Positions 1 to 9,972 of a stretch of 64,000 bases of DNA are shown piece after piece; position 1 is the first letter of the stretch; each line of letters starts with the position of its first letter. The position numbers and the translations under genes are program-made. The stretch is from contig NZ_PZJM01000004.1 of the NCBI RefSeq assembly GCF_003206045.1, positions 62,001-126,000 of the forward strand, written 5' to 3'. The notes under the pieces were generated by a model that saw nothing but the letters and a program-made list of their open reading frames with translations, was not told the DNA's origin and did no database searches. Source of the DNA: Salinicola lusitanus. Its GTDB lineage: Bacteria > Pseudomonadota > Gammaproteobacteria > Pseudomonadales > Halomonadaceae.

Positions 1-16
1 GCGACGAACACCCGTA

Positions 17-62
17 AACGACGAACCGCCTGCCACGTTACCGTGACAGGCGGTTCGTCGTT
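17..62. terminator. Large hairpin downstream of the YajG-like gene
   Basis: Perfect 16-bp inverted repeat, arms 17-32 and 47-62, with a further CACG/CGTG pairing in the loop. It lies between the stop of the minus-strand YajG-like gene and the window edge. The T-runs on either side are short, so it could serve either strand as a terminator. Confidence 0.6.
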
Positions 63-95
63 CCGGCCGCCGCTGAGGCGCTCTCCCGGGGAGGG

Positions 96-689
96 TCAGC
101 GGGCCAACAGGTTGGCCAGCTGCTGGTCGCGGAACGTCCGGTCCAGGGCATTGCTCAACAGCTCGCTGACCATGCGATTGTTGGTATCCCAGTCCGGCTT
201 GAGCGCGTAGCTCTGTGAGCGCTTGGCGGTGTAGCGACCGGTGTAGGTGTTGCCACCGTTATCGACTTCCGCCTGGATGATCGCCTGCAACTGGGAGGCG
301 CCCAGCAGCGGCTGCTCGGCAGTGCCGCGAGCGTAATTCAGCTCCGACAGGGTCAGTGTCAGGGCGGGGCCGCCGCTGTTCTGGCTGGTCGGATTGAATC
401 CCATGCTGCGCAGGGCGTTCTCGGCCTGAGCGCGAATCTTGGGAATCACGTCGTGGGCTTCGACGGTGATCGTCGAGGTCGCCGAGGCCGTTCCCGAACG
501 GGTGCCGATGACGCTACTGTCTCGTCCGTCGACCACTTCCAGGGCGACCGACTGCCCGTTGCCGGTATGCGGGAAGTCTCCGCTCACCTTGGGATTCACG
601 GACAGGATCTGGGGACTCTGCGCGCACGCCGTCAGCAGGCCGAGCAACAGCATGGTGGCCGTGCACTTGAGTGCAAACCATTGACGCAT
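96..689 (-). CDS. YajG-family lipoprotein
   Basis: 197-residue predicted outer-membrane lipoprotein. The N-terminus has a short basic stretch, a hydrophobic segment (residues 11-20) and a lipobox LLTAC, so Cys22 would be lipidated. The body resembles the YajG family (NGQSVALEVVDGRDSSVIGTR, then a repeated-strand domain ending with a LANLLAR tail). The biochemical role of the family is not established; in enterobacteria yajG lies beside ampG. It stands alone here, preceded by its own putative promoter and followed by a strong hairpin. The family call rests on overall sequence resemblance and is fairly secure; function is unknown. Confidence 0.8.
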   Translation of the reverse strand: MRQWFALKCTATMLLLGLLTACAQSPQILSVNPKVSGDFPHTGNGQSVALEVVDGRDSSVIGTRSGTASATSTITVEAHDVIPKIRAQAENALRSMGFNPTSQNSGGPALTLTLSELNYARGTAEQPLLGASQLQAIIQAEVDNGGNTYTGRYTAKRSQSYALKPDWDTNNRMVSELLSNALDRTFRDQQLANLLAR

Positions 690-727
690 AACGGTGAACC
701 TCTCGAATCATGGGAACGGACAGGCCC

Positions 728-756
728 ATTATAGACACCGCTCGTCCGTTTCCGGA
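728..756 (-). promoter_or_regulatory. Putative sigma70 promoter of the YajG-like gene
   Basis: A perfect minus-strand TATAAT (plus coordinates 728-733) lies about 40 bases upstream of the ATG at 689. No good -35 hexamer is seen at 16-18 bp, so the assignment rests on the -10 box alone. Confidence 0.4.
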
Positions 757-791
757 ACGCCAGTGGACGCATCTCGGCTCGCCGGTCCGAT

Positions 792-1877
792 TCAGGAAGT
801 CGCCAGCGGTGCCAGGGTCTGCGGTCGTGGCGTATCGAAGCGATGCAGGCGGCTGGGCTGGGCGAAAAGGCGTTTGCCTCGTTTCACGTCCAGGCGCTCG
901 AACTCGGCGTGACTAATGGTGGCCAGCCAGGGTTCGCCGAGCCAGTCGGCCTCCAGCTCAAGACGGACTTCCGCGCCGACCGGAACGACAGCCGTGACGC
1001 TGACCGGAAGGTGCGCGCAGGCATCGGGCTGCTCTCCCAGCCGGATCTCGTGAGGTCGGAGCAGCAGTTCCTGGCGGCCATTCTCGACGCCGGGTACCGC
1101 AACGCGAGCGTCGCCGCAGGTCAGGACTTCGGCTTCGACATCGCCTTCGAGCCGGTTGACGTCGCCCAGGAACTCGAACACGAACTGGTTGGCGGGGTGG
1201 CGATAGAGGGTATCCGGCGTGGCGATCTGCTCGACCCGACCGTTGCTCATCACCACCACCCGATCCGACAGCTCCAGCGCCTCTTCCTGATCGTGGGTCA
1301 CGAACAGGCTGGTGAAGTGGAGTTCTTCATGGAGGTGACGCAGCCAACGGCGTAGCTCCTGGCGGACCTTGGCGTCCAGTGCGCCAAAGGGTTCGTCGAG
1401 CAGCAGCACGTCGGGTTTCAGCGCCAGGGCGCGGGCCAGCGAGACGCGCTGTTGCTGGCCGCCGGAAAGCTGCGCCGGGAAGCGCCGGGCGAAGTCCTGC
1501 AGCCGGACCATTTCCAGCAGCTGCATGACCCGGCTACGGATCTCGCCGCTGGAGGGGCGCCGGGATCGCGGCATGGCGGTGAGACCGAAGGCGACGTTGT
1601 CGAATACGGTCATGTGGCGAAACAGCGCATAGTGCTGAAAGACGAAGCCGATGCGCCGGTCGCGCACGTGAACCCGAGTCACGTCACGGTCGCCGAAGTG
1701 GATCGAGCCGCCGTCGGCCTGTTCCAGGCCGGCGACGATGCGCAGCAGCGTGGTCTTGCCGGAACCGGAGGGGCCGAGCAGCCCGATCAACTCGCCATCG
1801 TGGATGTCGAGATCGATGGGTTCCAGGGCGCGGGTTTGCCCGTAGCGCTTGTCGATCTGTGAGATGCGAATACTCAT
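792..1877 (-). CDS. cysA: Sulfate/thiosulfate ABC transporter ATP-binding protein CysA
   Basis: 361-residue ATPase that powers sulfate/thiosulfate uptake for cysteine synthesis, at the inner face of the cytoplasmic membrane. Visible motifs are Walker [11 protein letters not shown]-loop [21 protein letters not shown] (split across about residues 80-100), signature LSGGQQQR, Walker [12 protein letters not shown] and switch His in [12 protein letters not shown]-terminal TOBE-like regulatory domain follows. The ATG at 1877 gives the canonical MSIRIS start; a longer reading (to 1907) runs into cysW and is rejected. Its ATG overlaps the cysW TGA (ATGA), implying translational coupling. Last gene of the cysPTWA operon. 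Confidence 0.95.
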   Translation of the reverse strand: MSIRISQIDKRYGQTRALEPIDLDIHDGELIGLLGPSGSGKTTLLRIVAGLEQADGGSIHFGDRDVTRVHVRDRRIGFVFQHYALFRHMTVFDNVAFGLTAMPRSRRPSSGEIRSRVMQLLEMVRLQDFARRFPAQLSGGQQQRVSLARALALKPDVLLLDEPFGALDAKVRQELRRWLRHLHEELHFTSLFVTHDQEEALELSDRVVVMSNGRVEQIATPDTLYRHPANQFVFEFLGDVNRLEGDVEAEVLTCGDARVAVPGVENGRQELLLRPHEIRLGEQPDACAHLPVSVTAVVPVGAEVRLELEADWLGEPWLATISHAEFERLDVKRGKRLFAQPSRLHRFDTPRPQTLAPLATS

Positions 1878-2701
1878 GTCGCGGTCTCCCGGCGCGCGGC
1901 GCGCCATTCGAGTGCGGCCTTGGCGGCCAGCGTCAGTAGTGCCAGCAATGCCAGCAGCGATGCGCTGGTGAAGGCACCGACGGTGTTGTAATCCTGGTAG
2001 AGCTGTTCGACCTGTAGCGGCAGGGTGTTGGTCTGGCCACGGATCGCCCCGGCGACCACCGACACCGCGCCGAACTCGCCGACGGCGCGGGCGTTGGTCA
2101 GGATCACGCCATAGAGCAGGGCGTGGCGGATGTTCGGTAGCGTGACGCGACGGAAGATCGTCCAGCCGGAAGCGCCGAGTGTGACGGCGGCTTCTTCCTC
2201 GCGCGACCCCTGCGTCTGCATCAGCGGGATCAGTTCGCGAGCGACGAACGGGCAGGTGACGAACAGCGTCACCAGCACGATGCCCGGCCAGGCGAACATG
2301 ATCTGGATGTCGTGGGCGTCGAGCCAGCCGCCAAGCCAGCCGTTGCGGCCATAGAGCAGCAGGTAGACGAGACCCGCGACCACCGGCGAGACCGCGAACG
2401 GGATGTCGATCAGCGTCTGCAGCAGGCGCCGGCCGGGAAAGTCGAAGCGCGTCACCAGCCAGGCCAGAAACACCCCGAAGACCAGGTTGACCGGTACCGT
2501 GATCGCCGCGACCAGCAGCGTGAGGCCGATGGCGGAGAGGGTGTAGACACTGCTCAGATTCTGCCAGTAGACGTCGATGCCGCTCATCAGCGCCTGGGCG
2601 AAGATCGCCACCAGCGGCAGCAGCAGGAACAGCGCGGTCAACGTCAGCGCCGTGCCGATCAGCAGGCGGCGGACACGCGGTGCATCACCGATACGAATCA
2701 T
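1874..2701 (-). CDS. cysW: Sulfate/thiosulfate ABC transporter permease CysW
   Basis: 275-residue integral membrane permease with six predicted helices and the BPD_transp_1 fold. The EAA loop is visible as [24 protein letters not shown], the contact site for CysA. It forms the heteromeric channel with CysT. The ATG at 2701 overlaps the cysT stop (ATGA) and the gene ends in an ATGA overlap with cysA. The much longer open frame reaching 3148 is only a shadow of cysT in another frame. Confidence 0.95.
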   Translation of the reverse strand: MIRIGDAPRVRRLLIGTALTLTALFLLLPLVAIFAQALMSGIDVYWQNLSSVYTLSAIGLTLLVAAITVPVNLVFGVFLAWLVTRFDFPGRRLLQTLIDIPFAVSPVVAGLVYLLLYGRNGWLGGWLDAHDIQIMFAWPGIVLVTLFVTCPFVARELIPLMQTQGSREEEAAVTLGASGWTIFRRVTLPNIRHALLYGVILTNARAVGEFGAVSVVAGAIRGQTNTLPLQVEQLYQDYNTVGAFTSASLLALLALLTLAAKAALEWRAARRETAT

Positions 2702-3555
2702 CAGCCGCGCCCTCCATGCAGTCGCTTGATGAAGCGGCCCTGCCACAGGTTGATCGCCAGCAGCAGCGCCAGCGAAGTGGCCAGCACGATCGACGCCACC
2801 GCCGAGGCACCGGCGTAGTCGTACTCCTGCAGCTTGACGAAGACCATCAGCGAGGTGATCTCGGTTTCGTAGGGCTTGCCGCCGGCGATGAAGATCACCG
2901 CGCCGAATTCCCCCAACGAGCGCACGAAGGCGAGCCCGGTGCCGGTGACCAGCGCCGGCCACAGGTAGGGCAGGATGACGCGCCGAAAGGCGTGCCCATC
3001 GCTGGCGCCGAGCGTCATCGCGGCCTCGTCCACCTCGGCGGGAAGATCCTCCAGTACCGGCTGCACGGTGCGTACCACGAAGGGAATGCTGGTGAACGCC
3101 ATCGCCAGGGCGATGCCGATCCAGGTGTAGGAGACCGAGATCCCCCACGGTTCCAGCAGCCGCCCGATCCAGCCGTTACTGGAGTAGAGCGTTGCCAGGG
3201 TGATGCCGGCCACCGCCGTGGGCAGCGCGAACGGCAGGTCCATCAGCGCGTCGACCAGGCGTTTGCCGGGAAATTCGTAGCGCACCAGCACCCACGCCAT
3301 CAGCAAGCCGAACGCCGCGTTGAACAGCGCCGCGACGCCGGCGCCGAACAGCGTGACGGCGTAGCTCGCCAGCAGCCTCGGGTCGGTGATCAGGAACCAG
3401 TACTGCGACCAGCTCAGCTGCGAAAGCTGCCCCACCAGACTGGTCAGGGGCAGCAGCAGGACCAGCGAAACGAAGGTCAGCGAGATGCCGAGGGAGAGCC
3501 CGAAGCCGGGGAGCACCCGGCGTTCGCGGCGCCGCATGAGGGCCTGGGCGATCAT
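2701..3555 (-). CDS. cysT: Sulfate/thiosulfate ABC transporter permease CysT (CysU)
   Basis: 284-residue membrane permease, partner of CysW. It starts with a basic segment ([19 protein letters not shown]) before the first helix. The EAA loop reads [23 protein letters not shown], and [10 protein letters not shown] is typical of this subfamily. The start codon overlaps the stop of the upstream binding-protein gene by 4 bp (3552-3555), so binding protein, both permeases and ATPase form one tightly coupled unit. Confidence 0.95.
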   Translation of the reverse strand: MIAQALMRRRERRVLPGFGLSLGISLTFVSLVLLLPLTSLVGQLSQLSWSQYWFLITDPRLLASYAVTLFGAGVAALFNAAFGLLMAWVLVRYEFPGKRLVDALMDLPFALPTAVAGITLATLYSSNGWIGRLLEPWGISVSYTWIGIALAMAFTSIPFVVRTVQPVLEDLPAEVDEAAMTLGASDGHAFRRVILPYLWPALVTGTGLAFVRSLGEFGAVIFIAGGKPYETEITSLMVFVKLQEYDYAGASAVASIVLATSLALLLAINLWQGRFIKRLHGGRG

Positions 3556-4580
3556 CGGCGTTGGAGTTGATCCAGTTCACCGCCGCTCGAGAAGTGCGTC
3601 TGCATCGCCTCGGGCCAGCTGCCGAAGACGTCTTCGACGCGCAGCAGTTCGGTTTCCGGGAACTGGTCGCTGAACTCGGCGGCGACCTTCTCGTCGTTGA
3701 CGCGGTAGTTGAATCCGGCCAGCAGGCGCTGCGCCTCCTCGGTGTAGAGGTAATCGAGATAGCCCTTGGCCAGATCTTCATTGCCGTTGCGCTGGGCGTA
3801 CTCGTCGACCACCGCCACCGGGAATTCGGCCAGGATGCTGACGGGGGGCACCACCACCTCGTAGTCGTCCTTGCCGTACTCGTTGCGGATGTTGTTGACC
3901 TCGGACTCGAAGGTGATCAGGACGTCGCCGATTCCGCGCTCGACGAAGGTCGTCGTGGCGCCGCGGCCGCCGGTGTCGAACACCTCGACGTTGCCGAGGA
4001 ACGTCTTCATGTAATCCTCGATCTTGGCCTCGTCGCCATCGAAGGCCTGGTCGGCATAGCCCCAGGCCGCCAGGTAGGTATAGCGACCGTTGCCCGAGGT
4101 CTTGGGGTTGGGGAACACCAGCGAGACGTCATCACGGGCGAGATCGTCCCAGTTCTCGATCTGCTTGGGGTTGCCCTTGCGCACCAGGAACGCGGTGGTG
4201 GAGTAGTAGGGCGAGGCGTTGTTCGGATAGCGATCCTGCCAATCCTTGGCGACCAGGCCTGCGTCGGCGAGCACGTTGACATCGGTGACCTGGTTGAACG
4301 TCACCACATCGGCGCGCAGCCCCTGCATGATCGAACGGGCCTGGGTCGAGGAGCCGCCATGGGACTGCTTGACGCCGACGGTTTCGTCGTGCTGCTCCTG
4401 CCACCAGTCGATGAACTTCGGATTGATCGCGGCGAACAGCTCGCGGGCGATGTCATAGGAGGAGTTGAGCAGTTCGCGCGGCTGATCCTGGGCCTGGGCC
4501 GGCGACAGGGCACCCAGCGTCAAGGCCAGGCCGAGGGTGGATGCCGCGAAGAGTGAGCGAGGTCTGGAGAGCCCGAGCAT
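3552..4580 (-). CDS. Sulfate/thiosulfate-binding periplasmic protein
   Basis: 342-residue periplasmic solute-binding protein. The Sec signal peptide ends at about [10 protein letters not shown]. The body shows family hallmarks: [17 protein letters not shown] near the N-terminus, [29 protein letters not shown] (ligand-binding loop, quoted in part from about residues 70-98), and [20 protein letters not shown] cannot distinguish CysP (thiosulfate) from Sbp (sulfate) by eye. The start at 4580 follows an AGGGAACAG-like Shine-Dalgarno; an upstream in-frame ATG at 4616 would bury the signal peptide and is rejected. First gene of the operon. Confidence 0.92.
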   Translation of the reverse strand: MLGLSRPRSLFAASTLGLALTLGALSPAQAQDQPRELLNSSYDIARELFAAINPKFIDWWQEQHDETVGVKQSHGGSSTQARSIMQGLRADVVTFNQVTDVNVLADAGLVAKDWQDRYPNNASPYYSTTAFLVRKGNPKQIENWDDLARDDVSLVFPNPKTSGNGRYTYLAAWGYADQAFDGDEAKIEDYMKTFLGNVEVFDTGGRGATTTFVERGIGDVLITFESEVNNIRNEYGKDDYEVVVPPVSILAEFPVAVVDEYAQRNGNEDLAKGYLDYLYTEEAQRLLAGFNYRVNDEKVAAEFSDQFPETELLRVEDVFGSWPEAMQTHFSSGGELDQLQRR

Positions 4581-4749
4581 AATCTGTTCCCTACGGATTA
4601 TTAGCGATGCCGGCAAGGCTAGATAAATCCTAATGGAATGACAATTCGTTTACTTAGATCAATTTTTTATAACTTTGCGCGGTAACTCTATAAGCTCCCG
4701 CGGGGGCGAATCGACGACCCGTCGCTTACCACGGGTGGCGGCACCACGC
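4581..4749 (-). promoter_or_regulatory. AT-rich control region of the cys operon
   Basis: This 169-bp stretch, notably 4620-4700, is strikingly AT-rich against its surroundings. On the minus strand it holds TTGTCA and TTGATC hexamers and several TTAT/ATAA elements of the kind found in CysB-activated promoters. No single -10/-35 pair is convincing. CysB control is inferred from the pathway, not read from a defined site. Confidence 0.4.
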
Positions 4750-5910
4750 TCATCCCCGGCCGGATGGCTGACCCAAGCGTCGCAAACCGATCAGCCCCAG
4801 CAGCGGACCGGGCAGCAGCCACCACGCGATCGTCGCATCCAGCGCAGGGAGCCAAGGTACCAGCAGGCCGATCGAGAGGGCGGAGATGGCGAAGCCGATG
4901 GCGTTCTGGAGCGTCAACGCGCTACCGACCAGTGCGGGCGGGCAGGCGTTGGCGGAGAGGGCGGAAAACTGCGGGGAGTCGATCACCGCGAGCAGGCTCC
5001 ACGCCGCCAGGTACACGCTCAGAGCGCCGAAACCGAGATGGGGCGCCAGCCACGGATATAGCGCGCAACCCACCGCCGAGCCGGCCAGCCCCAGGGTCGC
5101 GACCCGACGGCTGCCGAGGCGCTGGCTCAACCAGCCGCCCAGCCAGCAGCCGGGGGCGCCGACGGCGATCAGGGCGAACGCCAACAGCGACAGTGCCCGC
5201 GGGGAGAGCTCGGGGTTCGCCGCCACCAGTAGCAGCGGAATCAGCGTCCAGAGCGTGTAGAGCTCCCACATGTGCCCGAAGTAGGCGCTGGCGGCGCGGC
5301 GGAAATCGGCGATGCCGAAGGCGGCCAGTCCGGCCAGGCGCGATCTCGGCGGTGGGGCACTCCGTCCGTGGGGAGCAGCATCGCCCAACTGCCAGACGAT
5401 GGCCGCCGCCAGCAGCGCGAGCAGGGAGGCGAACCACAGCGTCGCCCGCCAGCTGCCTCCCCACTCGATCCCGGCCAGCAGATGGGGCATCGCGGTGCCC
5501 AGGACCAGCATGCCGACCAGCCACGCCAGCCCGAGCCCGGCTCGCCCTGGCGCCCAGCCCACCATCAGTTTCATCCCGATGGGGTAGATGCCGGCCAACG
5601 CCAGCCCGGTCACCACGCGCAACCCCACGGCTGGCCAGAGCCCGCCCGCGTAAGGCAGCAGCGCATTGGAGAGCGCGCCGATCAGGCACGACAGCGCGAA
5701 CAGGCGGCTGGCGGGGGCGCGGTCGGCAAGCCCGCTCAGGCCGATCCCGAGCGTACCGGCCAGGAAACCGATCTGGACCGCGCCGGTCAGCCAGCCCAGG
5801 TCGGCCGGCGCGAGATTCCAGGCGGTCTGAAGGTCGCCGATCACGGCGTTGGGCGTGAACCACAGGGCGGTACCGAACCACTCGGCAATGGCAATCAGGA
5901 CGATGGGCAT
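4750..5910 (-). CDS. MFS transporter
   Basis: 386-residue major facilitator superfamily protein with about 12 hydrophobic segments in two halves. It begins MPIVLIAIAEWFGTALWF, and DLGWLTGAVQIGFLAGT and GLALAGIYPIGMKLMVGW correspond to helices 2 and 4-5 of the fold. Charged loops (RLGSRR, RAPASR) match MFS loop positions. Substrate cannot be inferred. It is single, between the cys operon and the SH3b gene on the same strand, with a 21-bp gap to the latter's stop. Confidence 0.8.
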   Translation of the reverse strand: MPIVLIAIAEWFGTALWFTPNAVIGDLQTAWNLAPADLGWLTGAVQIGFLAGTLGIGLSGLADRAPASRLFALSCLIGALSNALLPYAGGLWPAVGLRVVTGLALAGIYPIGMKLMVGWAPGRAGLGLAWLVGMLVLGTAMPHLLAGIEWGGSWRATLWFASLLALLAAAIVWQLGDAAPHGRSAPPPRSRLAGLAAFGIADFRRAASAYFGHMWELYTLWTLIPLLLVAANPELSPRALSLLAFALIAVGAPGCWLGGWLSQRLGSRRVATLGLAGSAVGCALYPWLAPHLGFGALSVYLAAWSLLAVIDSPQFSALSANACPPALVGSALTLQNAIGFAISALSIGLLVPWLPALDATIAWWLLPGPLLGLIGLRRLGQPSGRG

Positions 5911-5931
5911 CGGGAAGGCCTGTCGTAGCGG

Positions 5932-7137
5932 CTAGTCGCTGCCTTGAGGGTCATTGGAGGCACGGTCATCTCCGGCACTGTCATCAACCGCATCGCCACC
6001 GTCATCAGCCGTCTCCCCGTCAACCCCGTCGTCATCGGCTTTGGCCTTCTGGCCGTAGACGACGGCCCCGGGAATCACGAATTGGCGCATGCCGGTATCG
6101 ATCTGGTAGTGATCGCCGATCTTTCTGGCGATGTAATCCGCGCCGGCATTACTGCCATTACCGCTGTCACCGCCATGATTGATTGCGGTCACCATGCCGG
6201 TCTCGAACAGGATATGCAGCGAGCCTTTCGAGCCCTGGCCTGGAGGCATGGCGATCCAGATGCCGGCATTGCCAGGACCGTCGCGAATCACGCCGAAAGG
6301 GCAGCGCTGGGCGGGTTGGCCCGGTTCCAGCACGCAGTCGACCGTACCCGTGGCGTCGAAGTCGTGGTCGCTGCTGTTCAGGCCTTCAAGTTCGGTGCCG
6401 CCTCTCGAGGAGCTCGACGCCGATGGCTGGCTTCCTTCGACCAGGAATCGCCCGGCGGCCCAGCCGCGGAGCCCCGAACCCGCGGCGCGAACGTGGCACC
6501 AGCGATCGGCGCCGCTCAGACGGCAGCCAAGATTCTCTAGGGTTTCGCCATTGGCCAACTGGCCGGCAATGGCGTACTGCCGGCCAGGACCCGAGCGGAC
6601 GTTGAGCCGGGTCGTCGCGTCTTCCAGCTCCACCTGCCAGTATTTCGGCCCGTCCATTGCCTCGGGTCGGTGGGTTCCTGCGGGCTTGGCGCTGTCCCTG
6701 TTCGCCTCGGCCGTCGGGGCCTCGCCCGCTTCGCCGACATCGATGGTCAGCGTGTAGCTCGCCTGTTCGTCACGCCGTGCGGCCGCGCGGACCAGGAACA
6801 CCTGAACGAGATAGTCGCCGGTTTCCGGCAGGGCGACATCCGCGACGTTGCCCGCCATCATCCCCGCGAACAGGAACTCGCCGCCGTCGTTCGACTTGAT
6901 ATTGAAGTAGACGCTGTCGCGGGAGGCATCCAGGTCCACGGACAGGATCTGGCCCTGCTTTGCGGCGACGCGATACTCGGCGGTCTGGTCGCCGCTTAGC
7001 CGAGCCTCGATCACGCGTTCGGGTTCGCTGGCGGCGAGCGTGATGCGCTCGCCGATCGTCGATTGGGCGGCGGCGCCGAGTGGCATGACGACGAGCGCCA
7101 GCAGGCAGAGGATGTGCCGAGCGGGCGCGGTCACCAT
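5932..7137 (-). CDS. Exported SH3b-domain protein with acidic tail
   Basis: About 401-residue exported protein. A signal peptide (cleavage near PLGAAAQS) is followed by a beta-rich domain of about 110 residues resembling pre-peptidase C-terminal (PPC) domains (LSGDQTAEYRV, then PETGDYLVQVFLVRAAAR). A linker and an SH3b domain follow (TTRLNVRSGPGRQYAIAGQL to GWAAGRFL). The rest is a region with paired cysteines (DCVLEPGQPAQRCPFGVI) and a low-complexity Asp-rich tail. PPC and SH3b both suggest a cell-wall or secreted role. The ATG at 7137 is chosen; a GTG six bases upstream is possible. Function unknown. Confidence 0.7.
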   Translation of the reverse strand: MVTAPARHILCLLALVVMPLGAAAQSTIGERITLAASEPERVIEARLSGDQTAEYRVAAKQGQILSVDLDASRDSVYFNIKSNDGGEFLFAGMMAGNVADVALPETGDYLVQVFLVRAAARRDEQASYTLTIDVGEAGEAPTAEANRDSAKPAGTHRPEAMDGPKYWQVELEDATTRLNVRSGPGRQYAIAGQLANGETLENLGCRLSGADRWCHVRAAGSGLRGWAAGRFLVEGSQPSASSSSRGGTELEGLNSSDHDFDATGTVDCVLEPGQPAQRCPFGVIRDGPGNAGIWIAMPPGQGSKGSLHILFETGMVTAINHGGDSGNGSNAGADYIARKIGDHYQIDTGMRQFVIPGAVVYGQKAKADDDGVDGETADDGGDAVDDSAGDDRASNDPQGSD

Positions 7138-7205
7138 GACCACCGCCCGGCGTCATCCGCTCGGTGCTGTACGGAGCCGATCCGGGACTTGGTATCTCTC
7201 ATGAC

Positions 7206-8954
7206 TCAAATGCCCATCGCCGACGAGGTCGAGCGTCGCGGGTCGGCTCCGCCGGTGAAGGTGCCGTCGTCCTCGATCAGGATCGACTGTGCCGCGCCCA
7301 TCGCCTCCTGCTGGCTGACCTTGTGGCCCATGGCCTCGAGCAGCGCGATGGTATCCGGGCTGATGCCGTCCTCGATGCGGATCTCGTCCGGCAACCACTG
7401 GTCGTGGATCCGGGGTGCGCTGACCGCGCTCTGAATGTTCATGCCATGGTCGATCACGTTCATCACCACCTGCAGCGTGGTGGTGATGATGCGCGAGCCC
7501 CCCGGGCTGCCCGTCACCAGGAAGTTCTTGCCGTCCTTCTTGACGATGGTCGGCGTCATCGAGGAGAGCATTCGCTTTTCCGGTTCGATCTTGTTGGCTT
7601 CCCCACCGATCAGCCCGTAGGCGTTGGGGGTGCCGGGCTTGGCGGAGAAGTCGTCCATCTCGTTGTTGAGCAGGAAGCCGGCGCCGTCGACGACGATGCC
7701 CGAGCCGTAGCTGAAGTTGATGGTGTAGGTGTTGGAGACGGCGAGGCCGCTGTCGTCGGCGATCGAGAAGTGGGTGGTCTCGTTGGACTCGTACGGCAGC
7801 GGATCTCCCGCGGCGATCTCGCTGCTGGGCGTGGCCCGGTCGAGGTCGATCTGGTTGCGCAGTTCCTCGGCGTAGGCCTTGGATGTGATGCCTTCGAGCG
7901 GGACATCGACGAAATCGGTGTCGCCCAGGTATTCGGCGCGGTCGGCGTAGGCGCGCTTCATCGCCTCGCTCATGACGTGGATCGTGCGCGCCGAGTTGAA
8001 GCCCATGGCGTGAATGTCGTAGCCCTCGAGGATATTGAGCATCTGCACGATATGCGCGCCGCCGGAGGAGGGAGGGCTCATCGCATAGACGTCGTAGCCG
8101 CGGTAGTTGCCGTGGACGGGTTCGCGAATCGTCGGCTGGTAGTCGGCGAGATCCCGTGCCGTCATCAGGCCGCCGTGATTCTGCATCTCGGCGGTGATCA
8201 GGCGTGCCGTCTCGCCCTCGTAGAACTCCCGCGGACCGTTCTCGGCGATACGCTTGAGCGTCGCGGCAAGATCGGGCTGGCGAAACCGCTCGCCGGGACG
8301 ATAGAGCGAGCCGTCCGGCTTGTAGAACACCTTGCGCGTCGACTCCCACTGTTTTAGTCGATCCTGGGACTGCTCGAGCCCCTCGGCGAAGCGTGGCGGG
8401 ATGATGAACCCTTCCTCCGCCAGCTGGATCGCGGGCGCCAGCGCCTCGGCAAGCGTCATCGTGCCGTACTGGTCCAGCGCCATCGCCAGGCCGGCCACGG
8501 TGCCGGGCACGCCGGAGGCGTTGTGGGTATAGCGCGAGAGTTCGGAGACGGCCTCGCCCTGTTCGTTCTGGAACATGGTCTCGTAGGCCGCGGCGGGCGC
8601 CTTCTCGCGGTAGTCGATGGCGATGACCTTGTCGCTCTTTTCGTCGGAGATCAGCATGAATCCGCCGCCGCCGATATTGCCCGATCGGGGCTGGGTCACT
8701 GCCAGCGCGAAACCGGCGGTGACGGCGGCATCGACCGCGTTGCCGCCATCCTCGAGAACCTCGTGAGCGATCTGTGAGGCGAGGTAGTGACTGGTGGCGA
8801 CCATCCCGTGCTCGCCGACCTGGGGATGGAAACGCTCGCCCTCGAGAATGGCGGCCTGACCCAGCGAGGCCACCGAGTAGGCGAAGGTCAGACAGAAGAC
8901 GCAGAGTCCGGCGACCCGGCGAGGATAGTTCTTGGCGGGGGTGAGTCTCGGCAT
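7206..8954 (-). CDS. ggt: Gamma-glutamyltransferase
   Basis: 582-residue periplasmic glutathione hydrolase/gamma-glutamyl transferase, made as an autoprocessing precursor. A signal sequence (about residues 13-34) leads into the large subunit (GGNAVDAAVTAGFALAVTQP, SGNIGGGGFMLI). The nucleophile that becomes the small-subunit N-terminus is the second Thr of NETTHFS near residue 393. SSMTPTIV and GSPGGSRIIT build the oxyanion and glutamate-binding loops. Length and motif order are those of bacterial GGTs. It is monocistronic and divergent from the gluconate dehydrogenase operon across a roughly 300-bp AT-rich region. Confidence 0.95.
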   Translation of the reverse strand: MPRLTPAKNYPRRVAGLCVFCLTFAYSVASLGQAAILEGERFHPQVGEHGMVATSHYLASQIAHEVLEDGGNAVDAAVTAGFALAVTQPRSGNIGGGGFMLISDEKSDKVIAIDYREKAPAAAYETMFQNEQGEAVSELSRYTHNASGVPGTVAGLAMALDQYGTMTLAEALAPAIQLAEEGFIIPPRFAEGLEQSQDRLKQWESTRKVFYKPDGSLYRPGERFRQPDLAATLKRIAENGPREFYEGETARLITAEMQNHGGLMTARDLADYQPTIREPVHGNYRGYDVYAMSPPSSGGAHIVQMLNILEGYDIHAMGFNSARTIHVMSEAMKRAYADRAEYLGDTDFVDVPLEGITSKAYAEELRNQIDLDRATPSSEIAAGDPLPYESNETTHFSIADDSGLAVSNTYTINFSYGSGIVVDGAGFLLNNEMDDFSAKPGTPNAYGLIGGEANKIEPEKRMLSSMTPTIVKKDGKNFLVTGSPGGSRIITTTLQVVMNVIDHGMNIQSAVSAPRIHDQWLPDEIRIEDGISPDTIALLEAMGHKVSQQEAMGAAQSILIEDDGTFTGGADPRRSTSSAMGI

Positions 8955-9258
8955 GCGGTTACCCTCGAAATGCGATTGTTGTCATGGCTGAGCTGAATCG
9001 TGAAACCTGTTGAGCGCTCGATTAACGCCTTGGGCAGTATAGAAATTTTTCGTCATGAATGTGGTTTTCGGGTATTTGATTCCCGTGCTAAGCAGTTTTA
9101 GGTGTGATAATTTGTCGCATGTCATTCAGAGGAATTAACAAATAACTGGCAGTTATGAACTGCCCGAACAGCGGCGCCTGACCGCCGTTGGTCGATAACA
9201 AGGCTCGGAGCCAACGAGCCGAACGCTGTGCTTCACCCGGACTGTGAAGGAGATAACC
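8955..9258. promoter_or_regulatory. Divergent AT-rich intergenic region with overlapping palindromes
   Basis: No gene is seen in this 304-bp interval. A minus-strand TATACT (plus 9036-9041) may be the ggt -10 box. At 9142-9164 two palindromes overlap, ATAACT/AGTTAT about a GGC centre and GGCAGTT/AACTGCC about an ATG centre. They give three alternating AACTG/CAGTT half-sites upstream of the dehydrogenase operon, a plausible operator. Confidence 0.45.
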
Positions 9259-9969
9259 ATGAGCTCAGAGCTCAAGAACGCGTCGCGTCGGGGGTTCATC
9301 AAGGGATCGCTGATGATGATTCCAGCGGTGACCGTCGGCAGTGGCGTATCGCTGACCGCCGCGGCCGCGGAGCCCCCCGCCAATCTCGACGCCTATCAGC
9401 CGACGTTTTTCGATGCCGACGAGTGGCGATTCATTCTGGCCGCCTGCGATCGCCTGATCCCCAGCGATGGCGAAGGTCCGGGGGCGCTCGAGACCAATGT
9501 GCCGATCTTCATCGACCAGCAGATGGAGGGCAAATTCGGCCATGCGACGGACTGGTACATGAAAGGGCCGTTTCACCCGGACGTTTCGCCGCTGTTCGGC
9601 TATCAGTCGCCACTGGCGCCGCGGGACGTCTATCGCAAGGGGATCGCGGCAACGGGGCGCCATTGCCAGGACAACCACGGCAAGGGGTTCGCAGCGCTCG
9701 ACGCCGACACCCAGACCCAGATACTGACGCAGTTGGAGAAAGGGGAGATCGAGTTCGACGATGTCTCTTCCGGGCAGTTCTTCGCGTTTCTGCTGCAGAA
9801 CACCAAGGAAGGCTATTTCGCCGACCCGATCCATGGGGGCAACAAGCACATGGCGTCGTGGAAGTTCATCGGCTTCCCCGGCGCGCGTGCCTCATACCTG
9901 GAGTGGGTCGAACAACACAACAAGGCTTATCCGCTCGGTCCGGTCAGCCTTACCGGAGAGAGGGGATAG
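9259..9969 (+). CDS. Gluconate 2-dehydrogenase subunit 3 family protein (Tat signal)
   Basis: 236-residue small subunit of a periplasmic three-subunit FAD/cytochrome c dehydrogenase. The N-terminus has a twin-arginine motif, SRRGFIKGS, then a hydrophobic h-region ending TAAAAEPP. The body matches the Gluconate_2-dh3 family (FDADEWRFILAACDRLIPSD, and NTKEGYFADPIHGGNKHMAS). Start 9259 follows a strong AAGGAG; the GTG at 9244 lies inside the Shine-Dalgarno region and is rejected. It sits 3 bp upstream of the FAD subunit and likely carries it through the Tat pore. Confidence 0.88.
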   Translation: MSSELKNASRRGFIKGSLMMIPAVTVGSGVSLTAAAAEPPANLDAYQPTFFDADEWRFILAACDRLIPSDGEGPGALETNVPIFIDQQMEGKFGHATDWYMKGPFHPDVSPLFGYQSPLAPRDVYRKGIAATGRHCQDNHGKGFAALDADTQTQILTQLEKGEIEFDDVSSGQFFAFLLQNTKEGYFADPIHGGNKHMASWKFIGFPGARASYLEWVEQHNKAYPLGPVSLTGERG

Positions 9970-9972
9970 ATT

